Positions 11,457-28,639 of a stretch of DNA of 64,000 nucleotides are shown in pieces; position 1 is the first letter of the stretch; each line of letters opens with the position of its first letter. The notes beneath the pieces are model-generated. The model was not told the origin of the DNA and did no database searches. It was given only the letters and a program-made list of their open reading frames with translations. The stretch is from Adiantum capillus-veneris (lineage: Eukaryota; Streptophyta; Polypodiopsida; Polypodiales; Pteridaceae): assembly GCA_014529385.2 (NCBI GenBank), contig CM043942.1:58653340-58717339 (forward strand), given 5' to 3'. The translations under genes were made by a program, and so were the position numbers.

Positions 11457-12770
11457 TCAACTACCCACATTAAGTGTAAGTTCTAGAACCTTGGTATCCC
11501 AATCTTGAATATCTTTATATGTTCTCATCCATGGAAATCCTAGTACCATGTTTTCATTCGTGTGATCATTTGGAATGCAGATAAAAATGTGTGGGCAGGG
11601 AAATCCATGGACAAAGATATTAAGGTTGATCATTCCCAAGGTTGGAGTAAATTTCTTGTGACAAGACTTCACTTTAGCTCTGCAATAATCCAAGGCTTGG
11701 GTAGTTGCCTTATTGTAAGTGGAGTAACTCACTGATTTTGGAACTTGTATCTACTAATGTCTTGACTTTAATCCCGTCCTTCAAGGTCCTTGTAATCCTC
11801 ATGTCAAGACCATCCAAGAATTCATCTTCTATCTTGACCTCTTTGCCAAGGTGTGAGTGAAATGGAGAGCTTGAACCTAAAGTATATTCATTGGCATGGT
11901 TTTTGGAACTCGTCGCATTGTTGTGTTTCTCTTCAAAACTTAAATGAAAGTCTTTTTTGGAGCCTCTTCAATGACCTGTTGGAGTCTGATCTTGCATTCT
12001 TTTGTTGCATGCATCCTTTCTACAAGATCATTGGTCAATGGAAATTATATTTTTGTAAACAATATCCACTTATCCAATTTCCATTATTTCTCTATCTAAG
12101 GTGACTAACTTAACAGACTCCGTTGGTGATACACTCAATTACAAATGAACGGTGTCTCTTTTCCTTGGATTTTGGAATGTGTTGTTTCAGGGAGGAAAAG
12201 GCTAATATGAGATTTCCTTGTAATAAAATTTTAGCCTAATAGATGAGATTCAAAGAACTATTTTTGTTTTCTCTTTTGTGCACAAATGTGTGCAATGGAT
12301 GTCAGCCTTTGCTTGTTTAATTTTTAAAAGAATCTCTTATTGTTTAGACAGTTCATGACCCGTCCATTCTAGTTTACATGCAACTTGGAGTGTTGAAAGT
12401 AAAAACTCCATTGGAGTATCGTATCAAGTCCATAGACTAGATTAAAAGGAATGGCAAATTCAGAGCCATTTTGTAGGAAACCCAATAAGCCCAAAGAGCG
12501 AAATACAAATTCATCTCCTAGTCACTTTATCCAGATCTCACAATCTTTATAAGCATAAAGATAAGGATTTTGTTTGTGTGCTCTACTTGGCCATTCACTT
12601 GAGGATGATAAGGTGCAGATTTGTTATGGATAACCATAAAATCATTCAACAAACTTTCTATTTCCTCATTGAGGAAGTGTGTCCTTCAAGCACTCGTAAT
12701 CTCAGTAAGAAGTTTGGATCTTGATGTAGTTGTAGTTCGTGCATTGTTTCTCCTAGTGGACCTTGCTTTA
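11457..12770 (-). pseudogene. decayed Ty3/gypsy protease and integrase remnant
   Basis: On the minus strand, 11850-11457 reads as a gypsy aspartic-protease region: a KTLVDTSSKIS block (active site D-T-S in place of D-T-G) and, downstream, MVLGFPWMRTYKDIQDWD, which matches the usual ILGRPW...Y. motif. At about 12750-12330 the minus strand carries integrase blocks: FLNEEIESLLNDF, SAPYHPQVNGQVE (third catalytic Glu) and ALWAYWVSYK. INT lies above PR in coordinates although both are minus-strand. Relative to normal gag-PR-RT-INT order, the two pieces are rearranged or come from two insertions. Confidence 0.6.
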
Positions 12771-13029
12771 CCCTACTTGTTTAGATAGGCTGTGGCTACA
12801 ATAATATATTGTACTTGAGTCTTATGAGTAGATAGTTGTATAGGAAAAACAAAGTGAATAACCCAATTAACAAACACTCTTGCTCTCATCATTGGTTGCA
12901 ATGGCACACTGTCCATTCTAGTTGGCATTTTAGCTTTTTAGGAAGAGTCGCTTGATACCTCACAAACTCTTTAGCATTTGCAAATTGAGTTGGCTACCAC
13001 ATGCTAGCCATCAAAATTGCTTTGATTGT

Positions 13030-13735
13030 GGTTTCTTGAGAGAAACCAGTACCAATGCCTATGTATAGAGAACCAAAAACTATTTAAAGAGTACCAAACT
13101 CATCGGATACCACCAAAGACTATCTATAGAGTACCAAATATTCTCTGTAGAGTACCAAAGCCTATCACTATAGGACCAAAGTCTATTTACAGGGTACCCC
13201 ACACTTCTGATAGTACCAAAGCCTATATGTAGAGTACCAAATACTGTCTATCGAGTACCAAAGGCTATCTATGGAGTACCAAAGCACATATGTAGAGTAC
13301 CAAATCCGGTATATCGAGTACCAAAGCCTATCTATGGAGTACCAACTCAGATCTGTAGAGTACCAAATCCGGTATATCGAGTACAAAATCCTAGCGATCG
13401 AGTGCCGAAGCCTATCCATAGAGTTTCAAACCCTCTCGATAGAGTACCAAAACCTATTTATCCAATACCAATGCCTATGTATAGAGAACCAAAGTCTATT
13501 TACAGAGTACCAAACTCATCGGATACCACCAAAGACTATCTGTAGAGTACCAAATCCTCTGTGAAGAGTACCAGATCCTATCTGTAGAGTACCAAAGCCT
13601 ACCACTATAGGACCAAAGTCTATTTACAGGGTACCCCACACTTCTGATAGTACCAAAGTCTATATGTAGAGTAACAAATAATATCTATAGAGTACCAAAG
13701 CCTATCGACAGTACCAAATCTACGGTACCATATTT
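13030..13735. repeat. 21-bp minisatellite ('gagtaccaaa...ctat'), about 33 copies
   Basis: The repeat unit is about 21 bp, with a conserved gagtaccaaa and a variable tail such as gcctatctatg. Because 21 is a multiple of three, long frames stay open on both strands. Examples are 13271-13564 (+), with seven-residue repeats such as EYQSLSM, and 13419-13183 (-), with YS(I/T) repeats. A block of about 220 bp (13049-13262) is repeated with few changes at 13467-13710, giving higher-order structure. I regard the open frames as by-products of the period, not genes. Confidence 0.9.
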
Positions 13736-13753
13736 GGAACTTTTTGGTACTGT

Positions 13754-14709
13754 TGTTGGAGGCTCACCACAACATAGGTAATCTCCCACAAAATCTATCA
13801 ATCTGGAGAGAGAGAGCATGACCCGGCTAGGACTTGGAGGCATCACACAAAGAATGTGCGAGAGCGTCATCGGATGCAAAGATTGAGAGGATTCAAGAGC
13901 GTGCATCCTCCAATGCAAATAGAAATCATCCCAAATCAACTAATGCTAATCGCACATCAAGCATCAATACAAGCAATCATCTACACACATCAAGCAACGA
14001 AGTGAAACACACTAATTTTGGAGTCTCTCAAGCACAACTCTAATTACATGCATTGACGATTAAGCACACAAGATCGCATTCAAGTCGGCCACCCTAACCA
14101 TGCCAATCATGGTGTCCAAATCAAGTCACACATAATCAAATTAAGCTCAATGCTTCTTAAACCTACACACACACAAGCACACCATTAGAGAAAAACTCTA
14201 ATCCCTCAATCACGAGTACGCCCACTCCACTTAATCGAGAGAGTTAGATAAGGACTCCACTAATTGGAGTAGCTTAGCATAAGTAAGAGTTAGATTAGAA
14301 AAGATCAACACTTCAAAACAATGACGGAAAGTAGAGAAACATGATTGAAAACATAATGAAAACTAGATTAATTAAGAGAGGATTACACTAATTACATGTG
14401 ATTAGCACTAGCCTTCTAAGCATGGGCATTAAGCTCAAAGGCTAGGCCATCAAGATCTACTCTAGGGAGAGAGTTCTCAAAAGGACCACTCCAGAATGAC
14501 CTCTTTGCATAAAAGGGTTCCTTATAAAGGCATGCACCACAATCCCTCCTACTATGGGATTAAGTTGAGCTTTCTGGCTAGCATATACAACTTTGGAACT
14601 CCCAAATGAGCCCAAGACCTTATACAATGTGAATAGAAAATATTGTGCACTATAGCACATCCACAACTTGGTGCATAATTGGTGTAGCCTGTGTTAGCCG
14701 TTGCTAACA
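13754..14709 (-). repeat. 3' LTR (956 bp) of the LARD-like element
   Basis: On the minus strand it starts TGTTAGCAACGGCTAACA (a perfect 7-bp stem with AACG loop) straight after the purine tract ggaaggggggaa, and ends CCTCCAACA at 13754. Only its last 299 bases have a partner at 20403-20701. Confidence 0.7.
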
Positions 14710-14722
14710 TTCCCCCCTTCCT
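14710..14722 (-). promoter_or_regulatory. polypurine tract of the LARD-like element
   Basis: The minus strand reads ggaaggggggaa directly before the TGTTAGC LTR start, the expected site for plus-strand primer formation. Confidence 0.65.
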
Positions 14723-20384
<5,662 letters not shown>

Positions 20385-20402
20385 CCCCTGCAGCGGCGCC
20401 AA
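20385..20402 (-). promoter_or_regulatory. primer-binding site of the LARD-like element
   Basis: The minus strand reads ttggcgccgctgcagggga directly after the LTR end CCTCCAACA. This is the gypsy-type site with the conserved TGGCGCC core and it sets the element's orientation as minus. Confidence 0.7.
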
Positions 20403-20706
20403 TGTTGGAGGTTCGCCATAGCATAGGCAATCTCCCACAAAATCTATCAATCTGGAGAGAGAGAGCATGACCCGGCTAGGGCTTGGAGTCATCACACAAA
20501 GAATGTGCAAGAGCGTCATTGGATGCAAAGATTGAGAGGATTCAAGAGCGTGCATCCTCCAATGCAAATAGAAATCATCCCAAATCAACTAATGCTAATC
20601 GCACATCAAGCATCAATACAAGCAATCATCTACACACATCAAGCAACGAAGTGAAACACACTAATCTTGGAGTCTCTCAAGCACAACTCTAATTACATGC
20701 ATTGAC
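20403..20706 (-). repeat. truncated 5' LTR of the LARD-like element
   Basis: It matches only the last 299-304 bases of the 956-bp left LTR. The first two thirds are missing, and the homology stops at 20706 where unrelated DNA begins. A deletion or recombination therefore removed the outer LTR end together with the target-site duplication. Confidence 0.7.
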
Positions 20707-20765
20707 GTAAGTCGGGGCTTCTTGATATTTGACAGGTGGCCTCCTTGGGATGCACCGTTTGCCTT

Positions 20766-21941
20766 TCACCAATTCTTAACCTTCTTTTCCAAGCCTCCTG
20801 GTCGGGAGGAACACATGTTGAGTACACTCTCACCAAACCTGGCCCATGCAACCCTGTGGCCCGTAGGGTCCTTTGTGGCTGCATGATACTTCTCATATGC
20901 AAAACAACGGGCAAATTTTGTAGTGATCTCCTCATATGATGGTGGGGCTTGGTATACCTTATGGAACAGGAACCTGCATTCATCCTGAAGCCGTGGCTGC
21001 ACGTGATTTAAGTAAATCTTTGTCTTCTTCTAGTTGGAATGCCTGAATACAATGAGCCACTAGTCATCGGGGATGTCATCTTTCGTAAGATCCTTTGGCA
21101 GCACCCCCTCCATGCTCAATCCATACTCATCATGAAGCTCTCGTGCTGTATAGCAGAACTTTGTCAAGATAGGGTACTCCTCCATATTGTTTTTTCCTGC
21201 GATGTGGAAACAACACGCAAGTAAAGACATGCCCTCATTCCAGCAGTTCAAATACCTGATTATTCACCCTATATGCCTCATTTCAATTGTGCAAAACAAA
21301 ACACATGGAATGAAATGAATGTATCTCATTCAGGTGACAAGTGAAAAATTCAGTTGTGTACAGAGCCAAATTTGGTAATGGTTAGTATCAAATTTGGTAC
21401 TAACCAAATTTGTTTATGCTGACAGCCCTACTGAGCTTCAACTTTGTTCTATGCTCATGCACAACATATATTGATTTTTGCACTTGTATACATGCAACTT
21501 AGCAATCTAAAGAGCAGCTTATCCATGTAACTTTGTAACTTTTCTAAATCCTAAATTCCTAAGAAAATCCCAAACATGCACATGTACTTGCTGCATGCAA
21601 AAAAAGCAAATGCAGACCTCATCAGATAAAAGACATGCAGAAGCTTGCATGCATGGAAAAGAAAATGGTAAATCACCAGAAAACACAGAGCTCTCATAGC
21701 ACCTACCTTTAGCTGTTGTAGATGATGGTGGAGTCTCATCATTGGCAAAAAGAGGCCCATGCTTAAATGAAGTCTCCACGGACACAGCAGGTTTCTCCCT
21801 CTCCACAAAGGAGGTCCCCTTGCTAGCCCTCGTATTTGGGGTGTCGATGTTCCGAGGGGATTTTGCATCCATTGTCCTCTTCTTCTTCTTCCCATTGTCC
21901 GATGACGCTTTGGCTGCTGATTTCCTCACTGGCGTCCTCAT
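20766..21941 (-). pseudogene. broken two-exon gene of unknown function
   Basis: Exon 1 (21941-21707) starts with ATG and encodes a basic, Ser/Lys-rich N-terminus (MRTPVRKSAAKASSDN..., KKKKR). It ends at a good donor (AAAG/GTAGGT). Exon 2 begins at 21196 after an acceptor (TCGCAG/GAA) and the phase matches exactly. Exon 2 reads NMEEYPILTKFCYTARELHD..., then meets two in-frame TAG codons (21062-21060 and 21032-21030). It stays in the same frame to a TGA at 20766 (…APPSYEEITTKFARCFAYEKY…). The conserved frame beyond both stops suggests recent inactivation. I do not recognise the family. Its 3' end lies 60 bp from the truncated LARD LTR. Confidence 0.5.
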
Positions 21942-22264
21942 CTCCCTGATTGTGAGTAGCCGGGGAGCTTGTTACCTGCAACTGTAGTGGTTTGCAGAAG
22001 GCACTGTAGTAAGAGAGAAAGGCGAAAGCTGGGAAATGTGTTGAGCAACTGTGCCACCCACAAACGCAGTATGTGATGGGACTTTTGGCATGGTTTCAAA
22101 ACACCACTCTCATTACTTATTGCCTCACCCACGTTTTCTTTCACGGAAAGTTTAAATCATACAAATTTCCCTCCTACCATTCTTTAACATAGATGAAAAA
22201 AAGGGTTCCCTCCAAAGTGTGGACATATGTAGAAGTAACAACCAGGTAGAAGCAAAATAGGTCC

Positions 22265-22765
22265 TTGTTTTGTACCACCAAACCATGCTTTCACCCCATT
22301 GGCTATATGCCTGTTGAATTGATGTATGGTCCGAAACCTGTGATGCTAATTGAGGATGTAGTTCTTACATGGTATATATTGCCATGGGAAGATGAAATGA
22401 GTAGAGAAGACCTTCTTGCATTGCGCATATGGCAATTGGAAAGAAGGCTTGAAGACATTGAGCTTGCAAAAGCTCGACTAAAGAATGCAAGGTTGAAAAA
22501 CAAAGAGAGATTTGATAAGATGCATAGGCTCAGACCCAAAGACATTGAAGAAGGTGATTGGGTGTTGGTCTACAATAGTAGCCTTGAAAACCAGCACTCT
22601 ACAATAAGGAAGCTTGCAAAGAGATGGTTTGGTCCTTATGTTGTAAAGCATGTGCATGGAAATGCAACTTACACCTTGCGTGAACTAGATGGGTCAGAAC
22701 TGAAAATTCCCATTGCAGGAAAAAGAAGAGGGGATGCTGATCCATTTGATGCACAAACCAAGTGA
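22265..22765 (+). pseudogene. Ty3/gypsy integrase C-terminal part (upstream array copy)
   Basis: It reads GYMPVELMYGPKPVM, LPWEDEMSREDLLALRI, KNKERFDKMHRLRPKDIEEG, DWVLVYNSSLENQHS and RWFGPYVVKHV...ATYTLRELDGSELKIPIAGKR. This is the end of the integrase core followed by the GPY/F-type C-terminal domain of a Ty3 lineage found in fungi and plants. The catalytic core is missing upstream, so only the 3' end of this array copy is present. A purine tract and LTR follow. It is nearly identical to 34919-35347. Confidence 0.8.
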
Positions 22766-22884
22766 AGAGGATGATGAAGCCAACTATATGCAAACTGAGG
22801 ATGAAAGTGAGAATATGGCGTCTGACCATAAGTTTTAATGCTCTACAAATGTTGTTGTGGCACATACTGGAGGATGTGCAGGTT

Positions 22885-22897
22885 CAGAGGGGGTGGA
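22885..22897 (+). promoter_or_regulatory. polypurine tract before gypsy LTR (copy 1)
   Basis: cagagggggtgga lies directly before TGTCGTGCC. The same arrangement occurs at 35467-35479. Confidence 0.6.
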
Positions 22898-23955
22898 TGT
22901 CGTGCCGTGGCACCTACATAGTGTGAAATAAAAAGATTCACCTCACTCTTGACACTTCTCGATGTAAACAAACAAAATCAATCATGTACATATTGTGATA
23001 TATGTTGAAGCGTCTACTGCGGTCATTATCATGTACATACCTATCCGGGGAGTCGTGGCCCTGGATGTGGTGCATTTGCGTGCTTTTCCACTTGATAAGA
23101 TGCTTAATTTGTTTTGGAAATGTACATAGTCCAAGTGTTTCATGGTGGCACACTCATCTCGCCTATAAAGACCAATGCGAGCAAAAACTGCCAAAAATAA
23201 CAGCTAACAGACGCCGTTGCAGAATTGCATGGAAAGTGACCCAAAGTGGTATATTGATGAAAAATGATACTTATCTATGATTTTTATGCTTATGTGAGTG
23301 ATCCCACAAATTTAGGGATTTTTCTGACTCCGTTTGGGATTTTTCGCATCAAAAATGGCTTTTTTTGGGGTAAAAAATGAGATGAAAATGGCCTAGTTTT
23401 GGTCCAAAGTGGAAGAATGGCCTAAAAATTGACACACCAGCTGAAAATTCCGTGGGTAAGAGAGAGAGAGAGAGAGCTGCTTTTTATAGAAAAAAACCTG
23501 CAATTTTGCACTACTGTGTAATAGCTTCCATGGTTACCCAATCTATGTGTGCTGCAGTCCCGCCTCTTCGCAATCTTGTATCTGAGATTGTGAGGGAGTG
23601 AATTAGGGTTTCCCCTTATCAAAATGGTGTGTGGGCTTCACTTTAGAAGCTCATAAATCTCTGCAAAATCAGAAAATTGTCGTCGTGAAGGTGGAAGCTC
23701 GAGCATTCCTTTCAATTGTTTGATGCTTCGACTATGAAATTGGGGGCGAGGCTACATGATACCATGAAAGAGGTTTGGGTTTTGATTGAGAATTGTGCTT
23801 GTATGAGCATCAAGGTTTCATGGCTGAAACATTAGTGTTTTTCAATGGTCTTTTTAAGTGAAATTGAATGTGATTTGGTGATCCTCTCATCATAATCTCG
23901 ATTATGAGAAGAAGTAGACTCCAAGCATGATAGGAAAGAGGGTTTGTAACATCAG
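22898..23955 (+). repeat. gypsy array LTR, copy 1 (interrupted at its right end by copia)
   Basis: About 1.05 kb, starting TGTCGTGCCGTGGCAC after the purine tract. It is highly similar throughout to 35480-36520. In both copies the sequence passes straight into RT coding sequence at the same nucleotide (…gggtttgtaacatcaggaatgtggg…), so gag, protease and the primer-binding site are deleted. The LTR's true end is therefore uncertain. The copia element has inserted at the ATCAG of this junction. Confidence 0.65.
23951..23955. other. target-site duplication ATCAG (left)
   Basis: atcag at 23951-23955 and at 28832-28836 flanks the copia element. The second gypsy copy has the empty site with one ATCAG at about 36512-36516, which confirms the insertion. 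Confidence 0.95.
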
Positions 23956-24147
23956 TGAAGGAGTACGAGAGGAAGTGTGATGCGAGAGAGAGTGCGAGAA
24001 GAAGAGCACGATGATATGGTGAACTCGCTCTACTGTAATGTGTAGAGCATAGTGAGTTCTTATTAGGTTTTTACAAAAGAATATGTGTACATACCTGGCG
24101 GCCCGCCCACTTACCTGGGCGACCACATTGGGATTTATACCCCAACA
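23956..24147 (-). repeat. 3' LTR of nested copia
   Basis: 192 bp with TG...CA ends on the minus strand. It starts with the hairpin TTGGG-gtataaat-CCCAA. A purine tract (rc of cctcccactt) borders it at 24148. Confidence 0.95.
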
Positions 24148-24236
24148 ACCTCCCACTTAAAGTCCAATGTGGTACTTTAAGTGTGAGAGAAGCTACTATA
24201 CAAGCTAATATACAAGAGATGTAGAGAAGTGATGTA

Positions 24237-24977
24237 CTACCCTACACCTAACTGCTTGCAAAAATGCGCAAAGCTCTCTGAGGGAAGTCCTTTTGTAAGT
24301 AGATCAGCAGGATTTTCTGTGGTGTGAACTTTGACAAGCTGAATTTGCTTATCCTCGAGAATTTTCCTGATGAAATGATACTTCACATCCACATGCTTTG
24401 TCTTTGAGTGATAAACTGGATTGCGAGCCAGTTGTATAGCACTCTGACTATCACAATATAACACGGGCATCTCTTCTTTGATTCCCAAATCTGTTACTAG
24501 TCAATTAAGCCAAATTGATTCTTTGCATGCCTCTGATGCTGCAACAGATTCAGCCTCTGTAGTAGACTGAGTAACACAATCTTGTAATCTAGAACTCCAT
24601 GATATTGCTCCACCAGCCAATGTAAAGACATACCCTGACGTAGACCTTTGGTTGTCTAAGTCACCTGCATAATCTGAGTCTGTAAAACCCTTTACACTTA
24701 GCTCCTGACTCCCATAGCATATACGCATACTCTTTGTAGCTTTCAGGTATCTCAATATTCCTTTCACTGCCTCCCAATGTTTCTTGCCTGGGTTTGACAT
24801 GTATCGACTTACTACTCCCACTGCAAATGCAATGTCTGGGCGAGTAGCAATCATTGCATACATCAAACTACCCACTATAGAAGCATATGGAATCTTATCC
24901 ATTTCAGCCTGTTCTTCCTCAGACACAGGACAATCTTGTTTGCTAAGTTTCACATATGGTGGCAATGGAACACTCAA
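24237..24977 (-). pseudogene. copia RNase H (two frames split by a nonsense codon)
   Basis: Blocks seen: YASIVGSLMYAMIATRPDIAFAVG, GILRYLKATK, GFTDSDYAGDLDNQRSTSGY, SWSSRLQDCVTQSTTEAES, then after a TGA at 24503-24501 VLYCDSQSAIQLARNPVYHSKTKH and NPADLLTKGL. The stop falls where Arg (CGA) is expected in the WLNRLV-type motif, consistent with C-to-T change. The frame joins directly upstream to SVPLPPYVKLSKQDCP. The polymerase catalytic part that should precede it is missing. Confidence 0.85.
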
Positions 24978-25954
24978 TGGAATTTATGGTACCATGCCCT
25001 CGGTGATTGTTTTAAGCCATAAAGACTCTTTAACAACTGGCATACCAAATCTTCCTTGCCTTTCTCAACAAACCCTTCTGGCTGCTGCATGTAAATTTCC
25101 ACATCTAAATCACCATGCAAGAACGCTGTCTTGACATCCATTTGGTGCAACACCAAATCTAATATGGCAACCAATGCAAGAAAACATCTCAATGTAGTCA
25201 TCTTGACCACCGGAGAGAAGACTTCATCAAAGTCAATGCCTTGTTCTTGCTTAAAGCCCTTGGCAACAAGCCTTGCTTTGTACTTTGGCTGACTATCATG
25301 AGCGGTGATCTTATACCTGTAAACCCATTTACAAGGTAGAGCCTTTTTGCCCTGTGGTAATTTAACTAGCTTCCATGTCTATTTTTTATGCAGAGCTGTC
25401 ATCTCTGACTGCATGGCCAATTGCCAATTCCCGGAGTCCTTCATTTGCACTGCTTCCTTGTAACATGAAGGCTCATTGCAATCAGTCAACATGACATAGT
25501 TCATAGATGGAACAAACCGATCAGGAGGTCGCGTGATACGTCCAGATCTACGCAAAATAGGTGGCTCAGGCTCATCCACAACCTGTGGTTCCAATCTATC
25601 CTTTCCTTGCTCCTCTTGAGCCCTGACATTTTGTCTTGCACGTGCAGGTCCATCTTCTTGGAAGACAACTCTTCTAATCTCCTCAACCCTCTCTGGTTTA
25701 GAATGATATTTGGATTCATTAAAGTGAACATCATTGCTGCGGACAACCTTTCTGGATTCGGGATCCCAAAGTCTGTACCCCATCTCACCAGAATTACCAT
25801 AGCCTAGAAAGATGCACTTTCTACTCTTTGGCTCAAGTTTGTTCCTAAATTCCTTTGGAACGTGAGTATATGCCTCACAGCCAAAGACTCTGAGATGCTT
25901 GTATGAGGGCATTTTGCCTGACCATACCATCTCTGGCACTGAATCCTTCTGCAA
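24974..25954 (-). pseudogene. copia integrase C-terminus and truncated reverse transcriptase
   Basis: The 25954-25379 frame covers the integrase C-terminal region (YKHLRVFGCEAYTHVPKE, FLGYG) and the linker into RT (SMNYVMLTD, MQSEMTALHKK). A TAG (25381-25379) sits where Gln of the usual KNQTWKLV is expected. The frame continues after it (KWVYRYKI, ARLVAKGFKQEQGIDF). 25210-24974 holds HQMDVKTAFLHGDLDVEIYMQ and KSLYGLKQSPRAWYHKF. There the RT is cut: the fingers/palm segment with catalytic YVDD is deleted and the next bases belong to the later SVPLPPYVK segment. Confidence 0.85.
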
Positions 25955-26008
25955 AACCTTGCTAGGAGATCTATTTATAAGATGAACAGCTGTTGATACA
26001 GCTTCAGC

Positions 26009-26695
26009 CTAAAACCCATTTGGCAGCTGTGCATTAGACAACATACTTCTGACCTTCTCTTGTATGGTCCTATTCATCCTCTCAGCAACACCATTTTGAG
26101 GAGGATTGTAAGGAGCAGTAAGTTCACGTTTTATAACCTTTGACTCACAAAAGTCCTAAAAGGCCTTTGAAACATACTCTCCACCATTGTCGGTGCATAA
26201 GCATTTAAGCTTCTTGCCACTCTGATTCTCCACAAGTGTCACAAACGTTTTGAAAACACTAAATGCTTCATCCTTGTGCTTGAGAAAGTAAACCCATACT
26301 TTCCTCGAGTAATCATCTATAAATGTCATAAAGTAAGAAGCTCCCCCTAGAGATAGGTTAGGCATAGGTCCACAAAAATCACTATGAACAAGTGCCAACT
26401 GTGTATCTCTTTTACAGCTTCTATGCTTATGTGCCTGCTGTGTTTGCTTACCATACAGACAATGTTCACAGAATTCAAAATCATTAAATGAAAAGCCAAG
26501 AAAATAACCAGAACGAGACAAGATTTCCATTCCCTTCTTGGACATATGTCCTAACCGGCTATGCCACAAAGAAACGTTCGGCTGCTCGGTTACATTGATT
26601 ACATTTTTAGAGACATTTGATACATAAATCATGTAAAGTCCTCCAGACTTTACTCCATGTGCTACTGTCATCGAACCCTTGGATATCTTCCACAT
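26009..26695 (-). pseudogene. copia preintegrase zinc domain and integrase core
   Basis: LWHSRLGHMSKKGM...CEHCLYGK is the HHCC preintegrase zinc region. The catalytic aspartates are in HSDFCGPMP and CTDNGGEY, and the glutamate lies in PPQNGVAERMNRT. Two TAG codons interrupt an otherwise continuous frame (26158-26156 and 26011-26009). The second is at the Trp of the usual GFWAEAV motif (TGG to TAG). All three catalytic acidic residues are still encoded. Confidence 0.85.
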
Positions 26696-26746
26696 GTTTT
26701 GTCCAAAAGTGGTGACATAGCCAGCATCATCAAGTAAACCTGTTGA

Positions 26747-27195
26747 TCAAGCTCTTTGTAATTGCGGAACATGTCTCACATTCTTCAGCGTGAAAGAAGA
26801 GCCATTCTGAAACTTCAATTGAGCATCTCCAACACGTAAGATCTCACATGTCTGCCCATTGCCTAGCCGAACATGATCTTTAGTGGTCACATAAGAGGTA
26901 AACCACTCCTTGTTTGGAGACACATGAAGTGATGGCTGTGAGTCTATAATCCAGTCACTCAGTGCATTTCCATCAAATGCTGTAAGAAGAGCCGAGTCCA
27001 TTGTATTCTTTAAGAAGTAGATGTCTCCTGACACTAGACTGTCATCCTCTGCAACATTGTTTGTCACATTTATTTCTTGAATCTTCACTGAGGACTTGTT
27101 CTTCTCACCATGGTCTTCATCTTTCTCTTTGCCTTTTTCTGCTTTCCATTCTCTGCAGTCTCTTTTCATGTGACCCTTCTTGCCACAATGGTAGC
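26747..27195 (-). pseudogene. copia zinc knuckle and protease, active site altered
   Basis: A complete CX2CX4HX4C zinc knuckle (CYHCGKKGHMKRDC, about 27192-27151) is followed by a Lys/Glu-rich linker and the protease start. The aspartic-protease motif, usually WIIDSGAS.H, reads WIIDSQPSLH (Asp codon at 26944-26942). The invariant Gly-Ala after Asp-Ser is replaced by Gln-Pro, which should abolish catalysis. Confidence 0.8.
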
Positions 27196-27573
27196 ATTCA
27201 GATGATTGGACATAGGTGTCCCTTCTTTCATCTTCAAGTCAACAAGCTTCTTAAGCCAATATACCTGTGAAGCTGCACTCTGCTTCTCATAAAGATCACT
27301 TAGCTTTGTCCATGCTTCATAAGCCGACATGTCATCTACTACATTGAAGTAAACGCTTTCTACCAAAGTCAGCATAATGGTAGAAAGTGCCAATTCATCC
27401 ATTTTGACCCATTCATCTTCGTCCATATCTTGTGGTTTTATCCCCTTGAGCTTTATAGGTTTTATCTGCTTCTTTTGTACCAACACGTGCCAAATCTGCT
27501 TCTTCCACAATGGGAAATTGGTTCCATCCAGCTTCTTGATATTGTAAAGAGCAGTGTCCTGTGATCCAGCCAT
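27166..27573 (-). pseudogene. copia gag, N-terminal part
   Basis: The frame begins ATG with MAGSQDTALYNIKKLDGTNF, then PLWKKQI...YEAWTKLSDLYEKQS and LKKLVDLKM, the UBN2/retrotran_gag capsid family of copia elements. After PMSNHLN the sequence jumps directly into the zinc knuckle in another frame. The C-terminal capsid part is therefore deleted (junction about 27195). Confidence 0.85.
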
Positions 27574-28625
27574 AGCTACGCTTCACAGTAGTTTACTTTC
27601 CTGGGAAAAATTCGGCAGAGTTTCCCCTGTAAACTGACATCTGAACCAATATCAACCTGTGAAATGAACCAAGAAAGCTTCAGGTTCTGCAAAAATTTCA
27701 GCAGAGTCTCCTTTGTAAAATGGCTATGGTGTACTCAAAAACAGACCAAAAAACAGGTCAAAAAGCACTGTCTCTCTGACACTGTAAGCTGCGGGTAAAC
27801 CTGTCCTGCACCTATACCGTCTCTCACTGTCCTGTCACTGTCCTATAAGCATAGACTGTGACAATGCCTCAACGGCAGTAAAGCAAATATGCAATCCAAA
27901 CTGTCTAACTCACAGTCAATACATCCTAACTGCCTATCTAAGGGTGCTCGAGGGATCGCTCCAAGACCTGTATCACCGAAAGGATCTCAACATTCGAGAA
28001 TCCCCCAGATCAATAAAACCTCACTCGATCCTCAACAAAGGCTGCACTAAATCTGACAATACATAGACTTCCCACAAAATCATACATCCACAAATTTCCC
28101 ACTATATGCTGTAACCGCTGCGACGGTTGTTTGCTGCGTGACTCACAGCCAGCAAACCCTCAACAGACATACATCATCTCTGACAATACATCCCATGTGG
28201 AAGTACCTACAATGTCAGGATGAAATCTGGAATATCAAGCAGCAAACGCAAGCTACCTGATGAACTAGTGGATGTTGCCTACAGTCTGTGTGTAGATGCG
28301 CCCGTGTCGTATGTGACACGCCTCCAAGACCTGTGAGCCCTCCTTCGATATGTAGAAAACCACAAATCAATACTATGGGAGTGCCGATATACTCAACACC
28401 TGCAGTCGTAGGCCGAAACCCGACCACGTAGTCGAAAATGGCCTGCGCAAAACTTTGTCGAAGCCGAACGGTGGCCGAGATGACCTCAGAATGAAATTCT
28501 GAGAACACCAAGGCCTTCGGGATCTCCCACAAGATTTGAGGCCGTGTCTTCGCCTATCGAATCTTACTCCAATCTGAGCAGGTGACTCTGGCTACCTGCA
28601 AATGCTGCCCCGAGCCTCGATCTGA

Positions 28626-28639
28626 GCTCTGATACCAGT
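28626..28639 (-). promoter_or_regulatory. primer-binding site of nested copia
   Basis: The minus strand reads TGGTATCAGAGC immediately after the 5' LTR, a perfect match to the initiator tRNA-Met type site. Confidence 0.95.

Noticed and set aside
13030-13735. CRISPR-like array
   Set aside because: Units are contiguous 21-bp repeats without unique spacers, in a eukaryotic context.
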